From: Microcaldota archaeon
GTDB lineage: Archaea; Micrarchaeota; Micrarchaeia; Anstonellales; Bilamarchaeaceae
Direction of reading: 5' to 3'
Length of the DNA: 5,485 nucleotides
Assembly (NCBI GenBank): GCA_021823425.1
Contig: JAKANX010000074.1
Coordinates: 1 to 5,485 of the forward strand
In this document: in pieces, positions 1-5,485 of the stretch
Numbering within the stretch: the first letter of the stretch is position 1
Layout: every line of letters starts with the position of its first letter
Made by a program: the position numbers and the translations under genes
Notes under the pieces: model-generated
Databases searched by the model: none
Told to the model about the DNA's origin: nothing
Seen by the model: only the letters and a program-made list of their open reading frames with translations

Positions 1-153
1 CCCTGCATGCGCGTGGTGCTCGTGGTGGGCCGGGGGCGCTGCCCCGCCTGCCTGAGCCTCGCCCGCGGGCTGTGACTGCACAATTGCGCCATCGTTGGCG
101 CTTTCAGTATCAGTTCCTTTAGTTTCGTCTTTAATCTCTGCTATGCTAAACAC
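1..153 (-). CDS. N-terminal part of an unidentified protein with a His-rich segment; runs off the left edge
   Basis: I do not recognise this protein and assign no function. Read leftward from a GTG at 153-151, the frame is open to the window edge (51 codons). It begins VFSIAEIKDETKG, continues through a polar stretch to AGEAQAGGAAPPA and ends in HHEHHAHAG. A charged start followed by an Ala/Gly/Pro linker and a His cluster is typical of a flexible region in a real protein. The other two leftward frames over the same DNA contain many stops. The His cluster could bind metal, but it may only be linker. The start is uncertain: the frame stays open upstream to position 300 with protein-like content, and GTG at 153 is merely the first ordinary start codon after the amber codon at 303-301. 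Codons such as ACT, GGA and AAA make this stretch more AT-rich than the neighbouring genes. Confidence 0.5.
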   Translation of the reverse strand, partial: MFSIAEIKDETKGTDTESANDGAIVQSQPAGEAQAGGAAPPAHHEHHAHAG

Positions 154-315
154 CTTTTTCTCTGGTTTTTTGCTTATTTTGCGCCCCGATACGAAACACG
201 GTCGCCCCCGCTGGTTTTCTATAAAACGTTTCTGGGTGGTGCGGGTGAAATCCGATATTTCCCGGCTTCCGGTTTCAACGGGACAGATAAGGTCCGTTGG
301 CTAATCGATTGGCAA
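154..315 (-). other. Open upstream extension of the leftward gene, interrupted by one amber codon
   Basis: In the same frame as the leftward gene, positions 300-154 are open and read as plausible protein, including CPVETGSREISDF and RFIENQRGRPCFVSGRK with two cysteines. No ATG, GTG or TTG occurs in this part. An in-frame TTG lies at 315-313, close to where a transcript from the TATA box at 335-342 would begin, but TAG at 303-301 follows after only three more codons. The possibilities are a 5' nonsense mutation, a sequence error, amber read-through, a non-canonical start, or an untranslated leader that happens to be open. I cannot choose between them from sequence alone. Apart from this frame and the promoter box, I see nothing else in the gap between the two divergent genes. 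Confidence 0.35.
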
Positions 316-334
316 ATATTTTACGCAATCTGTG

Positions 335-342
335 TTTATAAA
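335..342. promoter_or_regulatory. Palindromic archaeal TATA box, possibly bidirectional
   Basis: TTTATAAA is its own reverse complement and matches the archaeal box A consensus. Archaeal transcription usually starts about 25 bases from the box centre. Rightward this gives a start near 364, about 9 bases before the ATG at 374. Leftward it gives a start near 312, at the head of the open leftward frame. The 12-base element GTGTTTATAAAT (332-343) recurs exactly at 3207-3218. I see no clear BRE. Confidence 0.6.
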
Positions 343-373
343 TGTGCGCCCGGAAAGTTTTTCCGATGGTTCC

Positions 374-817
374 ATGTGCGACTGGAAAGGGATATCTATT
401 GCCGCGCTCGCAATCGGCGTAATCGGAATGGCCTGGCATACGGTTGAATCCATCCTCACGATGGGCTATTACACCGACCCCGCTTATTACTCTATCTGGA
501 GCAAGATAATGATACCCGCCGCCGGCCCGCCTCCTGCCTCGTTCATGGCCCTTTCGTTCGTTTTCGGGCTCGTTGGCTGGGCGATTTTCGCCTTTGTTTA
601 CGCCAAACTGGGCTCGGCAATCAAGCAGAAGGACGAATTGAAAAAAGGGCTCAAATTCGGGGCGCTCGCGTTCCTGCTCGCGGGAATCCCGAACTCGCTC
701 ACGATGTACCTGCTGCTCAACATTCCGTCGGGGCTGCTCGCAGCGTGGATGGTATCCCCCTTCATGCTCTACCTGACAGGGGGAATGGTGTGCGCGCAGC
801 TCGTTAAGGCGGATTAG
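374..817 (+). CDS. Small integral membrane protein with four predicted helices, unknown function
   Basis: This is a 147-residue hydrophobic protein. Predicted membrane helices fall at roughly residues 6-28, 57-80, 90-112 and 116-142. A long loop between helices 1 and 2 carries aromatic residues and a Pro-rich end (YYTDPAYYSIWSKIMIP followed by AAGPPP). A charged loop (KQKDELKKG) separates helices 2 and 3, and the protein ends QLVKAD. The general build recalls small four-helix DUF proteins, but I cannot name a family. I chose ATG at 374 rather than GTG at 332 or 344 because the TATA box at 335-342 overlaps or adjoins the upstream choices and places transcription start near 364. No strong Shine-Dalgarno sequence is visible, which suits a short leader. 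It is transcribed away from the leftward gene and converges with the PHP-like gene. The stop is TAG. Confidence 0.75.
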   Translation: MCDWKGISIAALAIGVIGMAWHTVESILTMGYYTDPAYYSIWSKIMIPAAGPPPASFMALSFVFGLVGWAIFAFVYAKLGSAIKQKDELKKGLKFGALAFLLAGIPNSLTMYLLLNIPSGLLAAWMVSPFMLYLTGGMVCAQLVKAD

Positions 818-820
818 CGG

Positions 821-853
821 GCGATTGCGCTTCCGGGATGCGGGCGCAATTGC
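821..853. terminator. Stem-loop in the convergent spacer, possible bidirectional terminator
   Basis: GCGATTGCGC (821-830) pairs with GCGCAATTGC (844-853), giving ten pairs with one G-U on the plus-strand transcript and a 13-base loop. It begins 3 bases after the membrane-protein stop and ends 1 base from the stop of the convergent PHP-like gene, so it fills the spacer. There is no U-tract on either side, so it is not a classical intrinsic terminator. It could instead protect 3' ends or block read-through. The function is inferred from position. Confidence 0.4.
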
Positions 854-854
854 A

Positions 855-3185
855 TCAGCTGAACAGCCTTGTGAATGCGTGCCATGCCTGCGCCAGCTTC
901 CGGGGCCTTTCCATTGAAAGCGAGGCGACGAAGTCGTGGGCGAACATGAACACCCCTACCGTCCCGTAGTTCCACATCTCCCTCGCGGTTTCCCAGAACC
1001 TGTTGTCCTTCCTCTCGTGCGTGATGTCGTAGGCGCCCTGCTTGTTGTTCGTGTCCGCGTAGATGTTCGGGTAGGCGTTTATCCCCTCCACGGTGCCGTT
1101 CCTAGCTGCGTGGATTGCCGAAACCCATTCCGCGGGGCTGTTTTCCCTGAATCCACCGGGAATTTCTAGCACCGACCATCCGTAAAGCTCCGCGTCTATG
1201 TACGCGCTCGAGGCGTTGGGGCGCAGGTACGTGTGTATGTCCTCGTCCGCAAGGGCGACGACTCCGTGGTGCTTGGAAAGGTAATGCGCGAACGCCATAT
1301 TGAGGGTGCCGACGGTCCATTCCCTGCCGGTGTGGATGTCCCTGTCCGCCTCCTGTATTATCTCGCCGAGGCGCGCCTTGAACTCGGCAATCCTCCACGC
1401 CCGCTCCACTTCGTCATGGTACGCATTCTCGCCTTTCTCCTCCCGGACCCGCTGAAGCCGTTCCTCCCCCCACGGCTCCATCACGAATTTCTTGGTGTTG
1501 CTTATGCTCATGTTGAAGGCCCCCACGGTGTCTATGTAGGGAACTATGCGCTCCATCACGTCCTCCCAGGAAACGTCGCCCCTGCGCGCCGAGTCCAGTA
1601 TCCCGACCGCGGGGCTCATGCTGCCGTTGGAGAAGCACACAGGGTGCGCAATGCCTATCGCTACGCGCTGGCCGTAGTTCTCCCGCAGCTCCCGGATGAA
1701 GTGCTTGAGCTCCACCTGCGAGGCGTACGCGGGGTAGTCGAATATCTTGTTCGCGAGGTAGGCCTCGTGTATCTCGCGCATGAGTTCCGCGCTTTCCGCG
1801 TATATCATGAAGTGCGGGCCGTTCATGGACTGCGCCGGGACGGCTATCTTGTGCGCAGTTTCAACATTGGAGTTGTACACCGTGATGAGGTCCGCATACC
1901 TGCCGAGGAGCGATTTCACGGAATCTATGCCGTAGCCGCCGTTGCTCTTCCTGGGCATCGCCACGCCCTCCTCCGGAATGCGCGAAAATGCTTTTTCGCC
2001 CTTGAGCTGCGCGAGCCGTGTCGCCATGTCCTGCGCGTTTCTGCGGTGCTGCTCCGCCACGGGCTTGAGCTCCTCGTACTCCTTCCTGAGCTTCTTCTGC
2101 GCGTACCCGGCCTGCTTTATCCTGCGCATTATCATCCTGCGCTCCACGGTGAAGAACGCCGCGGTCTTCTTCTGGCCCTTGAGCTGCGCTATCACGACCG
2201 CGAGGGAGTCAATTGCCTTCTGCCTCTTGTGGAACTGCTCGGGCATCGCGGCTATCTGCGCCTCCGCTTCGTCCAGCCTCGTGGCGAGCTCGTTCTTCTC
2301 CGCATTTATCCTGTCCACGAATTCGTTAAGCTGCTCCTTTTTCCTGTTAAGGTCCTTGACGAACCGTATGATTGAGGTGTTGTCGAAAAGGAAAACGGGC
2401 AGCGTCATCTCCACCGCGGGTATTTTCACTATCCCCATCGTGCCGAGGAGCCTGCACATGTCCTCATAGTGCTCCTCGTCAAAATAGTTGTGCATGCCGC
2501 GGGCGTCCCATTTCTTGTGCGAGCGGAAATGCGCGAGCGCGATGTCGTTCTCATGCGACGTCCCGTCGTCCTTGCCCTCGAAGAAAAGCCTCTCGCTCCT
2601 TTTTCCGCCGTCGTGGCCGTGGGCTATCCCGAATAGCTGGTCCGGGTTCTTGTAGCCCGCGTAGCGCTCCAAATCGTTAATCGTGCCGTCAATCCATGCC
2701 CCGAACCCGAGCACCCTCTTCATGCTGCAGTGGTAGGATTTGAGGACCTCCTTTTTCCTGAGCGCGAGCCCTGTTTTCCTGTCCAGTGCGGTCTTTCTTT
2801 TGCCCGTTTGGCCCGCAAGCCTCGGGTCCGCGACCTGCACCGTGATTCCGCTCCAGCGCCCGTAATCCACGATTACGTTGAGCCCGCTCTGGGCGTGGGT
2901 GAAAAGGTACATGCTGTCCGGTATCTGGAGGTGCCTCTCCCCGTTGTGGAAATGAAACGATTTGCGCCACAGCTTCCCGAGCAGCGGCTCGTGGAGCAGG
3001 TCGCCGCTGCTCATCCTGCGCGGCTCGAACCTGAGCCTGTTTATGCCCTCGAGATACCGAAAGCCTCGGCCCTCCATCTTCTCTATGAACTTGGACATTG
3101 ATTTCGGCGGGCAGGGCACGCGGTTCTGGATTCCTTCACCGATAGTTTGCGCAAGTGTCATTGAATCATCCGCTCTCTTCTCCAC
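855..3185 (-). CDS. Divergent PHP-domain-like protein with a coiled-coil hairpin insertion
   Basis: This 776-residue protein has no signal peptide or membrane helix and is probably cytosolic. The order of its motifs resembles the PHP metal-dependent phosphoesterase fold: HFRSHKKWD (about 219-227), GIVKIPAVEMTL with E259, GPHFMIYA with H458, IGIAHPVC with H514, VGAFN with N558, and ALADEDIHTY with D649 and H651, the last resembling the usual GSDAH. The classical HxH and TDH motifs at the front are not clear, so activity and substrate are unknown. Residues 276-400 form a predicted coiled-coil hairpin, with heptad positions L279, L286, I293 and L300, a basic middle and a second helix at about 352-398. 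Residues 1-200 match nothing I know. The start is GTG at 3185, about 2 bases after the transcription start predicted from the TATA box at 3210-3217. ATG at 3161 (residue 9) is the alternative. The stop is TGA. The gene is certain; the PHP assignment is moderate. Confidence 0.8.
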   Translation of the reverse strand: MEKRADDSMTLAQTIGEGIQNRVPCPPKSMSKFIEKMEGRGFRYLEGINRLRFEPRRMSSGDLLHEPLLGKLWRKSFHFHNGERHLQIPDSMYLFTHAQSGLNVIVDYGRWSGITVQVADPRLAGQTGKRKTALDRKTGLALRKKEVLKSYHCSMKRVLGFGAWIDGTINDLERYAGYKNPDQLFGIAHGHDGGKRSERLFFEGKDDGTSHENDIALAHFRSHKKWDARGMHNYFDEEHYEDMCRLLGTMGIVKIPAVEMTLPVFLFDNTSIIRFVKDLNRKKEQLNEFVDRINAEKNELATRLDEAEAQIAAMPEQFHKRQKAIDSLAVVIAQLKGQKKTAAFFTVERRMIMRRIKQAGYAQKKLRKEYEELKPVAEQHRRNAQDMATRLAQLKGEKAFSRIPEEGVAMPRKSNGGYGIDSVKSLLGRYADLITVYNSNVETAHKIAVPAQSMNGPHFMIYAESAELMREIHEAYLANKIFDYPAYASQVELKHFIRELRENYGQRVAIGIAHPVCFSNGSMSPAVGILDSARRGDVSWEDVMERIVPYIDTVGAFNMSISNTKKFVMEPWGEERLQRVREEKGENAYHDEVERAWRIAEFKARLGEIIQEADRDIHTGREWTVGTLNMAFAHYLSKHHGVVALADEDIHTYLRPNASSAYIDAELYGWSVLEIPGGFRENSPAEWVSAIHAARNGTVEGINAYPNIYADTNNKQGAYDITHERKDNRFWETAREMWNYGTVGVFMFAHDFVASLSMERPRKLAQAWHAFTRLFS

Positions 3186-3209
3186 CTGGGTATATACTGG
3201 CCGAAAGTG

Positions 3210-3217
3210 TTTATAAA
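3210..3217 (-). promoter_or_regulatory. TATA box for the PHP-like gene
   Basis: TTTATAAA lies in the 60-base spacer between the ATPase stop and the PHP-like gene. Its predicted transcription start, near 3187, almost coincides with the GTG at 3185, as in leaderless archaeal mRNAs. A second box-like palindrome, GTATATAC (3190-3197), would place the start near 3168, just before ATG at 3161. The two possible boxes therefore match the two possible starts. The 12 bases 3207-3218 are identical to 332-343. Confidence 0.55.
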
Positions 3218-3245
3218 TCGTGTGGGAAAAGGTGGTTTAGTAGAA

Positions 3246-5485
3246 TTAGGCTTTTTTCAGCAGTTCCGACGCGATGAACGGAACCAGGGCGAGCCCGGCC
3301 GCTGCAATCCACCCGGCCGGGGAGAGGGGCGCGATGCCCGCGACGTAGGCGAGGAAAGGCACGTGCATCACCGCAAGGTAGGCCAGCAGAACCGTTGCCA
3401 CGATGAGCATCGCGGGCGCGTTTTCCGCGAGCTTTCCAAATCCTACCCTGCCGCGCGAGAGCTCGGAAACCATGAGGAGGACCTGCCCCAGGAGAAGGGC
3501 CGTGAATGCGAACGCGCGGGCGCCGTTTTCCCCGCTCCCGCCCGTGTACGAAATATAGTATGCGAGGAACGAGGCCGCGAAAAGCAACGAGCCCGCGACC
3601 AACGCACGCGCAATCTGGCCCCGCTCAAGCATGGGCAGGCTGCGCTCCCGAGGCTTGCGGGACATTATCCCCGCTTCCGCGGGCTGGCGCTCGAACGCGA
3701 TGGAAACCACGGGATGGAGCACGAGCTCCAGCAGGACGATATGAATCGGAAGTAGGAACATGGGCAGCCCGAGCGCGGGCACCACGAGCGCGGACATGAA
3801 TATCGGTATGTGGAAAGCGATGAGGTAGTTGAACGCCTTCTGCAGGTTGTCGTAGATCTTCCTTCCGTTCCTTATCGCGGCGACTATCGTTGCGAAGTTG
3901 TCGTCGAGCAGCACGAACGCGGCCGCCTCCTTGGCGACCTCGGTGCCGCGCTCTCCCATCGCAATCCCGATGTCCGCGCGCTTCAACGCCGGCGCGTCGT
4001 TTATCCCGTCCCCGGTGACCGCGACGCTCATGCCGAGCTTCTGGTATCCTTCCACGATGCGCAGCTTTTCCTCGGGGAGCACGCGCGAGAACGCGCTGTG
4101 CGCCTCCAGGATTTTCAGGAAATCCCCCTCTCTGAGCGAGGCGAGCTTGCGCCCGTCGAAGACATCGCCGCCTATCCCTATCTCGTCGGATATGGATTGC
4201 GCGGTCGCGCGGTGGTCGCCGGTGAGCATCACCACCCGGATTCCCGCGCCCCTCGCTTCCCGGACTGCGTCCTGCACGCCCTCGCGCAGCGGGTCGTAGA
4301 ATCCGATCAGCCCCCCGAACTCCATTCCCCTCTCGTCGTTTTTCCTTCCGGAAATGCGCGAAAGCTCCTTGTGCGCGAACGCGAGCACCCGGACGCCGCG
4401 CTCTGCCATGCGCTCGTTGGCCTCGTGCACCGCGGATTTCTCCGTTTCCGTGAGCCTGCAGCAATTGATTATCCCCTCCACCGCCCCCTTTCCGGAAATC
4501 ACCAATTTCGCGCCCCTTTTCCACACGTGCGACATGCGCTTTTCCTGCAGATCGAAGTTGTATTCCTGCACGAGTGCCCATTTTCCCAGCTCCTCGCTCG
4601 CCTTGGACGTTTTGGCGTAATCGTAAATCGCCCTCTCCATGTAGTCAAAGGGCTCCTTCTCGCACGCCATGAGCGCGCGCAGCAGGAATGCATCGGAGCC
4701 CTTGGTGTGCAGGAACTCGCCCCCCCGGTAATCTATCCCGTCGTAAACCTCCCCTACCTCCATTTTTCCCGTGGTGAGCGTGCCGGTCTTGTCCGTGCAA
4801 ATCACGCTCACGCTCCCTAGCGTCTCCACGGCGGTGAGCTTTTTCACGAGCGCCTTGTTCGCCGCGAGCGCGAGCATCCCGAGGCTGAGGAACAGCGTGA
4901 ACACCATCGGGAATTCCTCCGGAATCGCGGCTATCGCGAGGCTCACGCCGCTTATTATCGCGTCGGACCATGAATGCCCGTTCGCAAGCTCCAGCCCGGC
5001 CAGCGCCACCGACACAACGATTGCGGCTATTCCGAGGCTCCCCACGATTTTTTCCACGTCCTGCTGGAGCCTCGTCTTCACTGCCATCGTCTTTGCAAGC
5101 ATCTTCCCTATTTTCCCATAGCTCGTGGAATCGCCGGTGCGCACCACTATGCACGCCGCCCTTCCGGAAAGGACGCGCGTTCCTGCGAAAAGCGTTCCCT
5201 TGTTGGAGAAGAATTCCTCGGAATATGTTTCCTGCGCCTCCTTTTCCAAAGGTGCGGATTCCCCGGTGAGCGAGGACTCGTCCGCCTTCAAATCGGAACC
5301 CGAGAGGATTGCGCAGTCCGCCATCATTATGTCCCCCTCGCGCACCACGACGACGTCGCCGGGGACGAGGTAATCCGGATGTATGGACATCTGCATCCCG
5401 CCCCTTATCACGGTTGCGCGGGGCTCGCTGAGGCGCTCAAGCTTTTCAAGCGCCCTGTCCGTCTGCCTCTCTATTATGAAATCCG
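3246..5485 (-). CDS. P-type cation-transporting ATPase (P2-like), N-terminus beyond the right edge
   Basis: This is an ATP-driven membrane cation pump of the P-type (E1-E2) family. 745 residues are visible, counted from the first whole codon at 5483. The landmarks occur in order: PGDVVVVREGD of the actuator domain, TGES (73-76), PEEFP in helix 4 (188-192), the phosphorylated Asp D231 in DKTGTLT, KGA of the nucleotide site (332-334), MLTGDH (419-424) and TGDGINDAP (490-498). All catalytic motifs are intact. The nucleotide domain is compact. Helices 3-4 lie at about 145-204 and 5-10 at about 550-742, and the protein ends ELLKKA. Helices 1-2 and the N-terminus lie outside the window. PEEFP pumps of this type occur in bacteria and archaea and are usually annotated only as cation-translocating. 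Where SERCA has the Ca ligands N796 and D800, this protein has E586 and H590, and H558 lies at the N768 position, so Ca specificity should not be assumed. The stop is TAA. A promoter just downstream separates it from the PHP-like gene. Confidence 0.95.
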   Translation of the reverse strand, partial: DFIIERQTDRALEKLERLSEPRATVIRGGMQMSIHPDYLVPGDVVVVREGDIMMADCAILSGSDLKADESSLTGESAPLEKEAQETYSEEFFSNKGTLFAGTRVLSGRAACIVVRTGDSTSYGKIGKMLAKTMAVKTRLQQDVEKIVGSLGIAAIVVSVALAGLELANGHSWSDAIISGVSLAIAAIPEEFPMVFTLFLSLGMLALAANKALVKKLTAVETLGSVSVICTDKTGTLTTGKMEVGEVYDGIDYRGGEFLHTKGSDAFLLRALMACEKEPFDYMERAIYDYAKTSKASEELGKWALVQEYNFDLQEKRMSHVWKRGAKLVISGKGAVEGIINCCRLTETEKSAVHEANERMAERGVRVLAFAHKELSRISGRKNDERGMEFGGLIGFYDPLREGVQDAVREARGAGIRVVMLTGDHRATAQSISDEIGIGGDVFDGRKLASLREGDFLKILEAHSAFSRVLPEEKLRIVEGYQKLGMSVAVTGDGINDAPALKRADIGIAMGERGTEVAKEAAAFVLLDDNFATIVAAIRNGRKIYDNLQKAFNYLIAFHIPIFMSALVVPALGLPMFLLPIHIVLLELVLHPVVSIAFERQPAEAGIMSRKPRERSLPMLERGQIARALVAGSLLFAASFLAYYISYTGGSGENGARAFAFTALLLGQVLLMVSELSRGRVGFGKLAENAPAMLIVATVLLAYLAVMHVPFLAYVAGIAPLSPAGWIAAAGLALVPFIASELLKKA

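Noticed and set aside
1..75. A plus-strand frame at the left edge ending in TGA, with a CPAC motif
   Set aside because: Only 24 codons are visible. The minus strand reading (Ala/Gly/Pro linker and His cluster) explains the same bases better.
86..101. Perfect small inverted repeat GCGCCA-TCGT-TGGCGC
   Set aside because: It lies inside the probable leftward coding region, has only a six-base stem and no U-tract. Chance is the simplest explanation.
95..304. A plus-strand open frame of 69 codons starting at TTG
   Set aside because: It is antisense to the leftward frame, which reads far more like protein. It has a rare start and no promoter or ribosome site of its own.
1233..2375. A long plus-strand open frame of 380 codons
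   Set aside because: It is antisense to the PHP-like gene. Its product is a shadow rich in R, V, H and L produced by GC-rich codons, with no recognisable motif.
3225..3245. Possible terminator after the ATPase
   Set aside because: The minus strand shows only a four-base T run and no stem, too weak to call.
3625..4820. Long open frames in other phases (plus 3810-4820 and minus 3625-4581)
   Set aside because: Both overlap the ATPase, whose catalytic motifs fix the true frame. The alternatives are Arg/Gly/Ala-rich or shadow-like.

Overview
The window looks archaeal. The evidence is promoter boxes of the TATA type (an identical 12-base GTGTTTATAAAT element lies in front of two transcription units), frequent ATA isoleucine and AGG arginine codons despite fairly GC-rich genes, and start codons that sit only a few bases to one helical turn or so past the expected transcription start (leaderless or short-leader style). 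Compact spacing and an unfamiliar gene would suit a small-genome lineage such as the DPANN archaea, but that assignment is inference and nothing here proves it.

Layout, left to right. (1) Positions 1-153, minus strand: the N-terminal part of an unidentified protein that leaves the window on the left. It has a charged segment followed by an Ala/Gly/Pro linker and a His cluster. Its frame stays open upstream to an amber codon at 301-303, so the true start is uncertain. (2) 154-373: a relatively AT-rich divergent promoter region with a palindromic TTTATAAA box. (3) 374-817, plus strand: a small protein of unknown function with four membrane segments. (4) 818-854: a short convergent spacer filled by a stem-loop. 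(5) 855-3185, minus strand: a 776-residue protein that I read as a divergent PHP-type metallohydrolase-like protein with a long coiled-coil hairpin inserted in its core; this is the least familiar gene here. (6) 3186-3245: spacer with a strong TATA box for gene 5. (7) 3246-5485, minus strand: a P-type cation-transporting ATPase, complete at the C-terminus but cut at the right edge before its N-terminal part.

Genes 5 and 7 lie in the same direction, pump first, but a promoter between them suggests that the PHP-like gene can be transcribed separately. No RNA gene, insertion sequence, CRISPR array or transfer-related gene was seen. I see no convincing shared pathway among these genes. The nearest to a theme is metal ions: a cation pump, a predicted metal-dependent domain and a His-rich fragment. 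That link is speculative.
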